A stretch of DNA of 64,000 bases from Mycolicibacterium grossiae (GTDB lineage: Bacteria; Actinomycetota; Actinomycetes; Mycobacteriales; Mycobacteriaceae), in the NCBI RefSeq assembly GCF_008329645.1, contig NZ_CP043474.1, positions 1,922,001 through 1,986,000 of the forward strand. Reading direction: 5' to 3'. The notes under the pieces are model-generated. The model was given only the letters and a program-made list of their open reading frames with translations. It was not told the origin of the DNA and searched no databases. Every line of letters begins with the position of its first letter. The stretch's first letter is position 1. Shown here one piece after another: positions 28,691-38,005 of the stretch. A program made the translations under genes and the position numbers.

Positions 28691-29146
28691 TCAGCGCCGT
28701 CCGGCCGTGGCGAGCCGCACGGGGATCGCGTGTGCTAGCACCCCGATGCCGGCGCCGAGGATGGGCCAGACGGGCCAGAAGTACCACGTGCCGCCGCACA
28801 GGGCGACGGCCAGCCAGACCGTCAGCACCGTGACGACCATCAGCGCGTAGGCCGCCAGGTGCAGCCGCACCGACAGCTCGGCCTTCGCACGGGACGCCGC
28901 GCGGCGGGACGGGTCGTCGCGCAGCAGTCGATGCACCGGCACGTCGGCGAGCAGCGCGTCGAGGTCGGCCCGGGTCGCGGCGACGTAGGCGGCCCGCACG
29001 CGCCGCTCGTACTCGTCGAGGTCGAGGTACCCCTGGGAGAGCGCCTGCCCGAGGTGGCTTGCGGTCCGGTCGCGGTCGCGGTCACCGGCGCGCAGGGCGG
29101 TCCGGGCGGACGTGGTGCGGGTAGGGGTCGCGGGGAGCACGATCAT
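28691..29146 (-). CDS. DUF1707 protein with two membrane spans
   Basis: 151 residues. The N-terminal DUF1707 domain (RAGDRDRDRTASHLGQALSQG, i.e. about residues 20-40, then LDLDEYERRVRAAY and DLDALLADVP) is a short SHOCT-like helical module; the C-terminal half has two membrane spans separated by a short GGTWYFWPVWP loop (2TM domain). Such proteins are widespread in actinobacteria and often lie near PadR regulators. ATG 29146 is preceded by GGAGGA. An inverted repeat upstream suggests tight regulation. Function unknown. Confidence 0.8.
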   Translation of the reverse strand: MIVLPATPTRTTSARTALRAGDRDRDRTASHLGQALSQGYLDLDEYERRVRAAYVAATRADLDALLADVPVHRLLRDDPSRRAASRAKAELSVRLHLAAYALMVVTVLTVWLAVALCGGTWYFWPVWPILGAGIGVLAHAIPVRLATAGRR

Positions 29147-29170
29147 GGGGTCCTCCGGTCAGGGGTCCGT

Positions 29171-29200
29171 CATCGACATATCAACACTGACATGTCGATG
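29171..29200. promoter_or_regulatory. 13-base inverted repeat, likely operator of the DUF1707 gene
   Basis: CATCGACATATCA (29171-29183) and TGACATGTCGATG (29188-29200) are complementary at 12 of 13 positions around acac. It lies 25 bases before the DUF1707 ATG and just after the ATPase stop. The length, AT-richness and symmetry are typical of a PadR- or TetR-type site. Confidence 0.6.
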
Positions 29201-29208
29201 ATGGAACG

Positions 29209-31443
29209 TCAACCCTGGCGACCGTCGGCGAATGCGCGCAGCGACGCGACCTGCGCGGGGTCCAGGGAGGGCCGGACCGCGGCGCGGGCCGTCGCGACGT
29301 CGGCGGCCGTGACGTCGGCCGCGTCGATCGAACGACGCATCGCGGCGAGGGCGGACTCCCGGAGCACTGCCACGCAGTCCGCGGCGCTGTAGCCGTCCAG
29401 CTCGGCGGCGATGGCGTCGAGGTCGACGTCGGGGTGCAGCGGGATGGACTTCGCCGCGGTGCGCAGGATGTCGCGCCGCGCGTCGGCGTCGGGCGGCTCG
29501 ACGAAGACCAGCCGCTCCAGCCGGCCGGGTCGCAGCAGCGCCGGGTCGATGAGGTCCGGGCGGTTGGTGGCGCCGAGCACCACCACGTCGCGCAGCGGAT
29601 CGATCCCGTCGAGTTCGGTGAGCAGCGCGGCGACCACCCGGTCGGAGACGCCGGAGTCCGAACTCTGACCGCGGCGGGGCGCCAGCGCGTCGACCTCGTC
29701 GAGGAAGACCAGCGATGGCGCGGAATCCCGTGCGCGACGGAACAACTCGCGCACCGCCTTCTCCGAGGCGCCGACCCACTTGTCCATCAGCTCGGCGCCC
29801 TTGACGGCGTGCACCGACAGCCGGCCGGTGCTGGCGAGGGCTCGGACGACGAACGTCTTGCCGCACCCGGGCGGCCCGTACAGCAGCACGCCGCGCGGCG
29901 GGTCGACGCCCAGCCGGGTGAAGGTGTCGGGATGCTGCAGCGGCCACAGCACGGCCTCGGTCAGCGCCTGCTTGGTCTCGACCATGTCGCCGACGTCGTC
30001 GAGCGTCACCGAGCCGACCGAGATCTCCTCGGTCGCCGACCGGGACAGCGGACGGATCACCGACAGCGCTCCGAGCACGTCGTCCTGGGTCAGCACCGGC
30101 GGGTGTCCGTCGGCGCTGGCCCGCGCGGCCGCCCGCAGCGCCGCCTCGCGGACGAGGGCCGCGAGGTCGGCCACCACGAAACCCGGTGTGCGCTCGCCGA
30201 TCCGGGCCAAGTCGAGGTCGCGTACCGGAACGTCGCGCAGCAGCACCTCGAGCAGGGCTGCGCGGGTGGCGCCGTCGGGGAGGGGGAGGCCGAGTTCGCG
30301 GTCGCAGAGGTCGGGCGCGCGCAACCGCGCGTCCACGGCGTCGGGTACCGCGGTCGTCGCGACGAAGGCGACGCCCGCCGTGGCGACCGCGTGCCGCAGC
30401 TCGGCGAGGATCAGCGTGGCGACCGGTTCGGCGGTCGCCGGGAGCAGCGCGTCCACGTCGGTGATCAGCAGGACGCCGCCGCGCGTGCGGGCGTCGGCCG
30501 CGGCGGCGGTCACCGCGGCGAGGCGGTCCTCGGCGCGTAGTGCGCCGGTGTCGGGGCCGTCGAGTTCGACCAGCCGGCGCTGCGCGCACACCGCGCGCAC
30601 CAGCGTCGCCTTGCCCACACCCGCCGGACCGGAGACCAGGACACCGAGATTGGGTGCCGCGCCCAGGGTTTCGAGCAGCTCGGGTTGATCGAGCGCCAGC
30701 TTCAGCCATTCGGCGAGCCGGGCCGCCTGGTCGCGGGCGCCCTTGAGGTCGTCGACGGCGACCACCGGCGCGGCACGCTCGGGCGCCGTCACGGTGAAGC
30801 GCTCGGCGTCGGGTGGGGCCGGCGGCGTGGTGCCGACGGTGCCCGGCCCGTCACCCCACGTGACCGAGGTGTTGGGCTGCACGCTCACCGGGCCCGCGGG
30901 ATCGGTGCCGGTGACGGTCAGCAGCTCCGAAGTCCAGGTGATGCCGACCGAGGAGGCGAGCGCCGACGTGGCGGCGGTGGTCGAGGTGCCCGGTCCCAGG
31001 TCGCGGGGCAGCAGGGAGACGGTGTCCCCGACCGTCATGACCTTTCCCAGCAGAGCCAGTCGCAGCGTCGCCGACGAGAGCGACGTGCTGGCCAGCCGCG
31101 ACCCGGTCAACGTGACCGACCGGGCGCCGTACACCGTCACGGGCGCGACCAGCACCGCGGCGTCCTCCCGCAGTCCCGCGTTGGACAGGGTGACGTCGTC
31201 GAGCAGGGCCGTGCCCGGCGGGACGTCGCGACCGGCGAGGCCGGCCACGGCGGCGGTGGTCCGCGACCCCGTCAGCGCCACCGCGTCCCACTCCCGCAGC
31301 CCCAGCGCGGCCAGGACCTCGGGGTGCAGCCGCACCACGCCGCGGCGTGCGTCGAGCGCTGAGGTGTTGAGCCGTGCGGTGAGTCGCAAGTGGGTCAGCG
31401 GCGTCTCGCCGGACTCCTCGGCGAGGCCGTCGGCCCAGGTCAT
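29209..31443 (-). CDS. double-AAA ATPase, CDC48/p97-like, with degenerate first ATPase domain
   Basis: 744 residues: an N-terminal double-psi-barrel-like domain (about 1-200), AAA domain D1 (about 230-470) and D2 (about 490-720). In D2 the Walker A GPPGCGKT (522-530 region), Walker B LVFLDEVDAL and arginine-finger RPGRLER are intact. In D1 the Walker A reads GPAGVGKA, with Ala in place of Ser/Thr, and the Walker B reads ITDVD without the usual DE, so D1 is probably not hydrolytic. Orthologue of Rv0435c by position. Its ATG overlaps the pssA stop (ATGA). Substrate unknown; unfolding or complex remodelling is inferred. Confidence 0.87.
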   Translation of the reverse strand: MTWADGLAEESGETPLTHLRLTARLNTSALDARRGVVRLHPEVLAALGLREWDAVALTGSRTTAAVAGLAGRDVPPGTALLDDVTLSNAGLREDAAVLVAPVTVYGARSVTLTGSRLASTSLSSATLRLALLGKVMTVGDTVSLLPRDLGPGTSTTAATSALASSVGITWTSELLTVTGTDPAGPVSVQPNTSVTWGDGPGTVGTTPPAPPDAERFTVTAPERAAPVVAVDDLKGARDQAARLAEWLKLALDQPELLETLGAAPNLGVLVSGPAGVGKATLVRAVCAQRRLVELDGPDTGALRAEDRLAAVTAAAADARTRGGVLLITDVDALLPATAEPVATLILAELRHAVATAGVAFVATTAVPDAVDARLRAPDLCDRELGLPLPDGATRAALLEVLLRDVPVRDLDLARIGERTPGFVVADLAALVREAALRAAARASADGHPPVLTQDDVLGALSVIRPLSRSATEEISVGSVTLDDVGDMVETKQALTEAVLWPLQHPDTFTRLGVDPPRGVLLYGPPGCGKTFVVRALASTGRLSVHAVKGAELMDKWVGASEKAVRELFRRARDSAPSLVFLDEVDALAPRRGQSSDSGVSDRVVAALLTELDGIDPLRDVVVLGATNRPDLIDPALLRPGRLERLVFVEPPDADARRDILRTAAKSIPLHPDVDLDAIAAELDGYSAADCVAVLRESALAAMRRSIDAADVTAADVATARAAVRPSLDPAQVASLRAFADGRQG

Positions 31444-32321
31444 CGCCCGGTGTTCCGCGGCGGCTGTCCGGAGCCGGGCCGGCGCAGGCCCAGGCGGGCG
31501 GCCGAGCGGCGGTGCGGCTGGGCGGCGCGGCGGATCGCGCGGCGCGCCTGCCGCTGCACCTTCGGCTTGTCGTCCCACACCTCGGGATGCTTGGCGAGCC
31601 AGCCCTTGTAGCGGACGGCGAACGGGATGTGGATGACGTAGGCGACGATGATCACCATGATGACGATGTAGCCGTACTGGATCGACGCGGCGACCAGGAT
31701 CGCGAGCCCGGCCAGCAGCGGCGCCACCATGTTCGGCTTCACCGCGAAGGTGTGCACCTTGCGCATGGGGATGGCGCTGACCGCCAGCAGCGACACCCCG
31801 ATCATCCACACGATGACGGCCCACTCCGCCCAGTGCGTGTCCCACCACGGGCCGGGGAACTGCAGCTTGGCCGCGATCGGGCCGATCGAGCCGATGGCCC
31901 CCGCCGGGGCCGGCATGCCGACGAAGTAGTCCTTCTCGTAGGCGGGGGCGTCCTGGTTGAGCATCGCGTTGTAGCGCGCGAGCCGCAGCACGATGCACAC
32001 CGCGTACACCAGCACCACGATCCAGCCGATCTGCGAGTGCTGCAGCAGCGTGGCCCACACGATCAAGGCCGGGGCCACGCCGAAGTTCACCGCGTCGGCG
32101 AGGCTGTCGATCTCCTCGCCCATCTTCGACGTGGCGTTGAGCATGCGCGCCGCCCGGCCGTCGAGGGCGTCGAGGACGGCGGCACCCGCGAGCAGCGCCA
32201 TGGCCTCGGTCGGCCGGCCGTCGAGCGCGAACTTCACCGCCGACAGACCCAGGCAGATGGCCGCGACGGTCATCGCGCTGGGCAGGATCCGGACGCTCGG
32301 CGGCCGGATGCGGGCTCTCAT
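31440..32321 (-). CDS. pssA: CDP-diacylglycerol-serine O-phosphatidyltransferase
   Basis: 293 residues, about eight membrane spans. [23 protein letters not shown] contains the CDP-alcohol phosphotransferase motif DGxxAR-x8-G-x3-D-x3-D, with the metal-binding aspartates intact. It makes phosphatidylserine from CDP-diacylglycerol at the plasma membrane. The C-terminus is an Arg-rich tail. ATG 32319-32321 overlaps the psd stop, and its stop overlaps the ATPase start, so the two phospholipid steps and the ATPase are translated together. Confidence 0.93.
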   Translation of the reverse strand: MRARIRPPSVRILPSAMTVAAICLGLSAVKFALDGRPTEAMALLAGAAVLDALDGRAARMLNATSKMGEEIDSLADAVNFGVAPALIVWATLLQHSQIGWIVVLVYAVCIVLRLARYNAMLNQDAPAYEKDYFVGMPAPAGAIGSIGPIAAKLQFPGPWWDTHWAEWAVIVWMIGVSLLAVSAIPMRKVHTFAVKPNMVAPLLAGLAILVAASIQYGYIVIMVIIVAYVIHIPFAVRYKGWLAKHPEVWDDKPKVQRQARRAIRRAAQPHRRSAARLGLRRPGSGQPPRNTGR

Positions 32322-33028
32322 CGCCACTCCGCCAGCGGGGTCTCGGCGCCGATCGCGCGCTGGCCCGGCTCGACGAGCACCGTCGCGTCCCTCGGTACGT
32401 ACGTGTCCAGCCGGGACCCGAACCGGATCAGACCGTAGGTCTCCCCGAGTGCGAGCGTGGCGCCCGCATGGGTGTCGCAGACGATGCGCCGCGCGATGAG
32501 GCCGGCGATCTGCACCACCGCGACGTCGACGCCGTCCGGCGTGCGCAGCCACATGCTGTTGCGCTCGTTGGCGTCGCTGGCCTCCTCCTTGTCGGCGGAG
32601 AGGAACGCGCCCGGCCGGTACTTCACCGAGACGACGTCCCCGGCGACCGGCGCGCGCTGCACGTGCGCGTCGAAGATCGACAGGAAGATGCTGATGCGCG
32701 TCATCGGCTCGGCCGGCATGCCGAGTTCCGCGGGCGGCGGCACCTCGTCGATGAGCGTGACGCGGCCGTCGGCGGGCGCCACGACGAGGTGCGGCCGGGT
32801 CGGCGGCACGCGCGGCGGGTGGCGGAAGAAGACGGCGCTCGCGCCCGCGGCCGCGAGGCCGGCGGTGCGGATCACCCGGCTGCGTCGACCGACCGCCGCC
32901 ACGCCCACCCCGGCGCCGACGAACGGCAGGCCGGCACGGTGCAGCGGCGGGAACTGGGTGCGGACGAGATCGACCAGGCGGGAGGCCTCGGACTGGGGAT
33001 GGTCTGGTGGACGCGCGGGTCTGGCCAT
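32318..33028 (-). CDS. psd: phosphatidylserine decarboxylase
   Basis: 236 residues. [32 protein letters not shown] (catalytic His) and [12 protein letters not shown] are present; the Gly-Ser in RFGSR is the self-cleavage site that creates the pyruvoyl group (the usual LGST/FGSR position). It converts phosphatidylserine to phosphatidylethanolamine at the membrane. An N-terminal membrane segment lies near residues 35-68. Short, soluble-type psd as in other actinobacteria. Directly upstream of pssA in the operon. Confidence 0.93.
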   Translation of the reverse strand: MARPARPPDHPQSEASRLVDLVRTQFPPLHRAGLPFVGAGVGVAAVGRRSRVIRTAGLAAAGASAVFFRHPPRVPPTRPHLVVAPADGRVTLIDEVPPPAELGMPAEPMTRISIFLSIFDAHVQRAPVAGDVVSVKYRPGAFLSADKEEASDANERNSMWLRTPDGVDVAVVQIAGLIARRIVCDTHAGATLALGETYGLIRFGSRLDTYVPRDATVLVEPGQRAIGAETPLAEWR

Positions 33029-33078
33029 GGGATTGCGATATTACCGACCACGCCGTGCGGCGCGGGTCGACCCGGGGA

Positions 33079-34266
33079 TCAGCGCAGGTCCCACACCCGC
33101 ACCGCTGAGCCTTCGGCGATGTCGGTGACGTCCTCGTCGATCTCGAGCAGGCAGTTCGCCGACGCCAGCCAGCGCAGGTGGTGCGAGGCCGGCGGGCCGT
33201 AGCTGGTGACGGCGTCGCCGTCGAGCACGCCGCGGCGGAACTGCCGCCTGCCCTTCGGCGACGTCAGCGACTCGGTCAGCGTGGCGGTGCGCACCGGTCG
33301 CTCGGGCGACGGCAGGCCCATCGCGGCGCGCAGCGGGGTGCGGATGAACACCTCGAAGGACACCAGCGCACTGACCGGGTTGCCCGGCAGCGTCACGATC
33401 GGGGTGCCGAACACCCGTCCCGAGCCCTGCGGCATGCCGGGCTGCATGGCGACCTTGACGAAGTCGACGTCGTCGGCCAGCGAGTCCTTCACCACCTCGT
33501 AGGCCCCGGCGCTGACCCCACCGGTGGAGACGATGAGGTCGGCATCCGCGGCGTGCCGTTCGAGCGCCGCGCGGAACGTCGGGACGTCGTCGGACGTCAT
33601 CGCGACCGTGACCACCTCGCCGCCGGCGTCGCGCACGGCGGCGGCGAGCATGACGGCGTTGGACTCGTAGATCTGGCCCGGCAGCAGCGGCGTTCCGGGC
33701 GCCACCAGCTCCGATCCCGTCGACATGACCAGCACTCGCTGGCGCGGCACCACGCTCACCTCGCCCAGCCCCAGCGCGGCGACCAGGCCGAGGGCCGCCG
33801 GGGTGAGCCGCTGGCCGGCGGTGAGCACCGTGGTGCCCGCCGCGACGTCCTCGCCGGCGCGGCGGACGTGCTGCCCGTCGCGCGCGGTCGCGCGGATCGT
33901 CACGGTGTCGGTGCCGCCGTCGGTCGCCTCGACCGGCACCACCGCGGTGGCCCCGGCGGGTAGCGGTGCGCCGGTCATGATGCGGTGGGCGGTGCCGGGC
34001 GCGAGCGTCAGGGCGTCGGTGCGGCCCGCGGGGATGTCCTCGGCCACGGGGAGGCGCACCGGCTCTTCGTCGGACGCGGCGGTGACGTCCTCGACGTGCA
34101 CGGCGTAGCCGTCCATCGCCGAGTTGTCGAAGCCGGGCAGTGACAGCGGCGCGACGACGTCGGCGGCCAGCACCAGACCCAGGGCGTCGGAGACGGGGAG
34201 GGACTGCGGCGCGCGCGCGGCGATCAGCCCGGCGACGACGCCCTGGTGCTCGGGGACCGACCGCAT
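33079..34266 (-). CDS. moeA2: molybdopterin molybdenumtransferase MoeA
   Basis: 395 residues, four-domain MoeA: N-terminal domains with LPGFDNSAMDGYAV, IMTGAPLPAGATAVVP, and the MogA-like domain with VSTGGVSAGAYEVVKD and TLPGNPVSALVSFEVF. It inserts molybdate into molybdopterin for molybdoenzymes. The position next to psd and pssA matches Rv0438c, named moeA2. It starts one base after the upstream SDR gene ends, so the two are co-transcribed, an unexplained pairing of cofactor and phospholipid genes. Confidence 0.92.
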   Translation of the reverse strand: MRSVPEHQGVVAGLIAARAPQSLPVSDALGLVLAADVVAPLSLPGFDNSAMDGYAVHVEDVTAASDEEPVRLPVAEDIPAGRTDALTLAPGTAHRIMTGAPLPAGATAVVPVEATDGGTDTVTIRATARDGQHVRRAGEDVAAGTTVLTAGQRLTPAALGLVAALGLGEVSVVPRQRVLVMSTGSELVAPGTPLLPGQIYESNAVMLAAAVRDAGGEVVTVAMTSDDVPTFRAALERHAADADLIVSTGGVSAGAYEVVKDSLADDVDFVKVAMQPGMPQGSGRVFGTPIVTLPGNPVSALVSFEVFIRTPLRAAMGLPSPERPVRTATLTESLTSPKGRRQFRRGVLDGDAVTSYGPPASHHLRWLASANCLLEIDEDVTDIAEGSAVRVWDLR

Positions 34267-34267
34267 G

Positions 34268-35191
34268 TCAGAGGGCGTAGGTGACGCCGGTGAGTTCCTC
34301 GGAGACCGACCACAGGCGCTCCTGGACGTCTTGGTCGTGCGACTGGTCGCTCGACGACACCAGCACCGGGTGGCCCATCAGCTCGCGGAAGCCGTCGGGG
34401 CCGTAGTACTGGCCGCCGGTGACGGCCGGGTCGGTCGCCGCGCGCAGCGTCGCCAGCGCTCCGGTGGCCGCGCTGTTGGTGACCAGACCGGCCAGCTTCG
34501 AGAAGCCGGGGAGGCTGCTGCCCGGGATGTGCCGCATGAGTTCGGTGTTCGAGACACCCGGGTGCGCGGCGACCGCGATCGTCGTCGCGTTGGCCGCGGC
34601 GAGCCGGCGCTGCAGGGCATAGGCGAACATCAGGTTCGCGAGCTTCGACTGGCCGTAGGCGGCGACGCGGTTGTAGCTCTGCTCCCACTGCAGATCCTCG
34701 AAGTGGATCCCCGCCCGGATGGTGTGGGCGATGCTCGCCACCACCACGATGCGCGCATCCCGCACGGGCAGAACGTTTTCCAGCAGCAGGCCGGTCAGGG
34801 CGAAGTGGCCGAGGTGGTTGGTGCCGAACTGCAGCTCGAAGCCGTCGTCGGTGTGTCCCTTGGGCGGGTACATCAGCCCGGCGTTGTTGATCAGCAGGTC
34901 GATGCGCGGATGCGCCGCCGCGATCTCCTCGGCGGCGGTGCGCACCGATCGCAGCGACCCCAGGTCCAGCCGCTGCACCGACACGTCCGCGCCGGGCGCG
35001 GTCTTCGCGATCGCGGCGGCCGCCTCGGCGCCCTTGTCGACGTTGCGGACCGCGAGCACCACCCGGGCGCCGCGCTCGGCGAGCACGCGGGCGGTCTCGA
35101 GTCCCAGACCGGTGTTGGAGCCGGTGATGACGGCGACGCGGCCGCTCTGATCGGGCACGTCGGCCTTCGTCCACTTCGTGTTGCCACTCAT
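34268..35191 (-). CDS. short-chain dehydrogenase/reductase (retinol-dehydrogenase-like)
   Basis: 307 residues. NAD(P) motif TGSNTGLG (TGxxxGxG), NNAGLMYP, the Ser of VVVASIAHT and the YGQSK motif (YxxxK) give a complete catalytic set, with the WW-domain-oxidoreductase/retinol-dehydrogenase-like C-terminus found also in the gene at 39911. Start ATG 35191 is supported by TATGGT at 35199-35204, seven bases upstream (leaderless); an in-frame ATG at 35203 lies inside that hexamer. Only 21 bases separate it from the divergent PH-domain gene. Orthologue of Rv0439c by position. Substrate unknown. Confidence 0.87.
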   Translation of the reverse strand: MSGNTKWTKADVPDQSGRVAVITGSNTGLGLETARVLAERGARVVLAVRNVDKGAEAAAAIAKTAPGADVSVQRLDLGSLRSVRTAAEEIAAAHPRIDLLINNAGLMYPPKGHTDDGFELQFGTNHLGHFALTGLLLENVLPVRDARIVVVASIAHTIRAGIHFEDLQWEQSYNRVAAYGQSKLANLMFAYALQRRLAAANATTIAVAAHPGVSNTELMRHIPGSSLPGFSKLAGLVTNSAATGALATLRAATDPAVTGGQYYGPDGFRELMGHPVLVSSSDQSHDQDVQERLWSVSEELTGVTYAL

Positions 35192-35212
35192 GCGCACGAC
35201 CATACTCAGGGG

Positions 35213-35698
35213 GTGCCGTCGCTCGCCGACCCCGCGAACCCGCCCAGCCGCCGGGCGCCGCTGCTCTGGGCCGTGTCGGCGGCCGTCCCGTGGGCGGTGC
35301 TCGCGGTCGCGCAGGTGGCCTGGTGGCTCGTCGACGACCGCCTTCTGGCGGTGCACGCCGCGGCCGCCGCGGCGACGGTCGCGGGTGCGGCGCTGTTCGT
35401 CGGGGTGGTGCCGGTGTGGCGGTATCGCGTGCACCGGTGGGAGATCGGCGAGCACGCCGTGTACACCCGGTCGGGCTGGCTGATGCAGGAGCGGCGCATC
35501 GCGCCGATCTCGCGCGTGCAGACCGTCGACACCGAACGCGGGCCCCTGGACCGGTTGTTCGGTCTGGCCAGCGTCACCGTCACGACCGCGTCGTCGGCCG
35601 GCGCCGTGCGCATCGCGGCGCTCGACGCCGACGTCGCCGACGCGGTGGCCGCCCGGCTGACCGACGTCGCGGCGCTGGGCGAGCAGGATGCGACGTGA
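35213..35698 (+). CDS. bacterial PH-domain (bPH2/DUF304) membrane protein, YdbS-like
   Basis: 161 residues: two membrane spans (about 18-65) followed by a bPH2 domain (WEIGEHAVYTRSGWLMQERRIAP..., in which the block RSGWLMQERR and ISRVQTVDTERGPLDRLFG are diagnostic). GTG start 35213; stop overlaps the next gene's GTG (GTGA). The arrangement of a small and a large bPH2 protein resembles the YdbS-YdbT pair of Bacillus, linked there to antimicrobial peptide tolerance. Function here unknown. Confidence 0.82.
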   Translation: MPSLADPANPPSRRAPLLWAVSAAVPWAVLAVAQVAWWLVDDRLLAVHAAAAAATVAGAALFVGVVPVWRYRVHRWEIGEHAVYTRSGWLMQERRIAPISRVQTVDTERGPLDRLFGLASVTVTTASSAGAVRIAALDADVADAVAARLTDVAALGEQDAT

Positions 35699-37131
35699 CG
35701 GACGTGCCGACGCCGTGGCGCCGGCTCAGCCCACGCATGCTGCTGGTCCATCCCCTGCATGAGGTGCTTCGGCAGCTGCCGCTGCTGATCGGCTCGGTGG
35801 TGCTCGGGACCGCGACCGGCAACCCGCTGTGGTCGGTCGCGGCGCTGGCGCTGTTGGTCGTCGTCGGGCTGGCGCGGTGGTTCACCACCGCCTACCGGAT
35901 CGCCGACGACCACGTCGAGCGGCGCGAGGGCGTGCTGGCCCGCCGGGTGCTCTCGTTGCCGCGCAACCGCATTCGCTCGGTGTCGACCGACGCCCGCGTG
36001 CTGCACCGGCTACTGGGCCTGACGGTGGTGACCGTGAGCACCGGGCAGGAGGGCCGCGGTGACACCGCGTTCGCGCTCGACGCGGTGCGGGTCGAGGAGG
36101 TGGCCGGGCTGCGGGCGCTGCTGCTGCCGTCGGCCGCCGTGCCGGCTGATGCTCCCGACGGGGATCGCGTGCTGGCCCGCTGGCAGCCGCCGTGGCTGCG
36201 GTTCGGCCCGTTGAGCTTCACCGGTCTGGCGATGATCGCCGCGGCGCTCGGCGTGGTGTACCAGACCGGAGTGGTTGCAGCGCTGCGGGATTCGCCGCTG
36301 GTGCGTGCCGGTCTCGACGCCACCGAGCGGGCCGGCGTCGTGGTGGCCGTGGGGACGCTGGCCGGCGGGGTGCTGCTGGCGTCGGTCGTGCTCTCGGTGC
36401 TGCGGTCGCTGGTGACCTACGGCGATCTGGTGCTGTCCCGGTCGGAGCACGTCCTGCGCCTGGAGCACGGGCTGCTGCGGCGGCGTCAACACGCCTATGA
36501 CACCCGGCGGTTGCGGGGTGGCACCCTGCGCGAACCGCTGCTGGTGCGCCTGTTCGGCGGGGCCCGGCTGGATGCCGTGATGACTGGGGTCGGCGGTTCC
36601 GGTGAGGCGTCGCTGCTGCTGCCGCCCTGCCCGCGGGACATCGCGGGGGCGGTGCTCGCCGAGCTGACCGACCCGGACGCCGCCGCGGGTCCGCTCCGGG
36701 AACACGGCCCCGCCGCGCGGCGTCGCCGCTGGACGCGCGCGCTGCTGCTGCCCGCCGCCGTCGCCGTCGTCCTGCTGGTGTCCGGGGCGCCGGGCTGGAC
36801 CTGGGCGGCGCTGGCCGCGCTGACCGTTTGCTGTGGCGGCCTGGCCCACGACCGCAGCCGGGCGCTCGGCCACCGGGTCGACGCGGACTGGTTGGTCGCC
36901 CGGTCGGGCAGCGTCGACCGGCGGCGGGACTGCATCGCCGCGGCCGGGGTGATCGGATGGACGGTGCGGCAGACGCCGTTCCAGCGTCGGGCGGGCGTGG
37001 CGACGCTGGTCGCGGCGACCGCGGCCGGTGTCAAGGGTTACCGCGTCCTGGACGTGCCCGCCGAGCTGGCCTGGCAGGTGGCGGCGACGGCGTCGCCGTG
37101 GGTGGCCGGAAGCGAGTGGCTGCGCGGCTGA
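35695..37131 (+). CDS. larger bPH2 (DUF304) membrane protein, YdbT-like
   Basis: 478 residues with paired membrane spans separating repeated bPH2 units: the first (WFTTAYRIADDHVERREGVL... to LDRVEEVAGL, about 60-155), a second (LVLSRSEHVLRLEHGLLRRRQ, about 240-320) and a third near the C-terminus (ADWLVARSGSVDRRRD). Only short parts are quoted. It begins at GTG 35695 inside the preceding gene's stop. Probably forms a membrane complex with the smaller partner. Confidence 0.8.
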   Translation: MTDVPTPWRRLSPRMLLVHPLHEVLRQLPLLIGSVVLGTATGNPLWSVAALALLVVVGLARWFTTAYRIADDHVERREGVLARRVLSLPRNRIRSVSTDARVLHRLLGLTVVTVSTGQEGRGDTAFALDAVRVEEVAGLRALLLPSAAVPADAPDGDRVLARWQPPWLRFGPLSFTGLAMIAAALGVVYQTGVVAALRDSPLVRAGLDATERAGVVVAVGTLAGGVLLASVVLSVLRSLVTYGDLVLSRSEHVLRLEHGLLRRRQHAYDTRRLRGGTLREPLLVRLFGGARLDAVMTGVGGSGEASLLLPPCPRDIAGAVLAELTDPDAAAGPLREHGPAARRRRWTRALLLPAAVAVVLLVSGAPGWTWAALAALTVCCGGLAHDRSRALGHRVDADWLVARSGSVDRRRDCIAAAGVIGWTVRQTPFQRRAGVATLVAATAAGVKGYRVLDVPAELAWQVAATASPWVAGSEWLRG

Positions 37132-37188
37132 CCGCGTTCCCCGCGGGGCCCGAGTTGCGTCCGGGCGCGTGCCGTTTACCTTGGCACC

Positions 37189-38001
37189 ATGGCGATCGGC
37201 GGGGTGCTCTTCGACATCGATGGCGTCCTGGTGACCTCCTGGCAGCCCATCGAGGGTGCGCGGGAGACGTTGCGCGTGCTCGCCGATCACCAGGTGGCGC
37301 GCTCCTATTTGACCAACACCACCACGAAGACCCGGGTGCAGATTGCCGAGCTGCTGGCCGACGCCGGGATGGACGTGACGGCCGACGAGGTCATCACGGC
37401 GGCGGTGCTCACGGCCGAGTACGTGCGGGACCGGTACTCCGGCGCGCGCTGCTTACTGGTCAACAGCGGCGAGATCGGCGAGGACATGACGGGCATCGAC
37501 CTGGTGTACGCCCACGACGTCCGCGATGCGGTGCCCGAACAGCCCGACGTCGTCCTCCTCGGCGGCGCGGGACCGGAGTACGACCACGTCACGCTCAGCC
37601 GGGTGTACGACTGGATGGCCCAGGGCGTGCCGGTGGTCGCCATGCACCGCAGCACGGCATGGAACACCACCGAGGGCCTGCGCATCGACACCGGCATGTA
37701 CCTGCTCGGCATGGAGGAGACCTCCGGCCGCAAGGCCGTCGCCGTCGGCAAGCCCGCCCCGGAGGGCTTCCTCGCGGCGGCGAACCGCCTCGGCGTGGAG
37801 CCCGAGGAGATGTACATGGTCGGCGACGACCTCAACAACGACGTGCTCGCCGCTCAGGTGGTCGGCATGGCCGGGGTGCTGGTGCGCACCGGCAAGTTCC
37901 GTCAGGACACGCTCGACCGTTGGGCGGCAGACGAATTCGCGATGCAGCCCAGCCACGTCATCGACTCGGTCGCCGACCTGCCGGAGCTGCTGGGGCTGTA
38001 G
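37189..38001 (+). CDS. HAD-superfamily hydrolase, subfamily IIA
   Basis: 270 residues. Motif I FDIDGVLV (nucleophile Asp), motif II TNTTTKT, Lys in VGKPAPEGF and the acidic motif MVGDDLNNDV are complete, with a type IIA cap between motifs II and III (residues about 70-180), as in NagD-type and phospholysine-type phosphatases. Substrate unknown. TACCTT at 37177-37182 is six bases before the ATG, a leaderless pattern. It ends within a perfect 12-base palindrome (37998-38009) shared with the helicase stop. Confidence 0.88.
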   Translation: MAIGGVLFDIDGVLVTSWQPIEGARETLRVLADHQVARSYLTNTTTKTRVQIAELLADAGMDVTADEVITAAVLTAEYVRDRYSGARCLLVNSGEIGEDMTGIDLVYAHDVRDAVPEQPDVVLLGGAGPEYDHVTLSRVYDWMAQGVPVVAMHRSTAWNTTEGLRIDTGMYLLGMEETSGRKAVAVGKPAPEGFLAAANRLGVEPEEMYMVGDDLNNDVLAAQVVGMAGVLVRTGKFRQDTLDRWAADEFAMQPSHVIDSVADLPELLGL

Positions 38002-38005
38002 CCGG

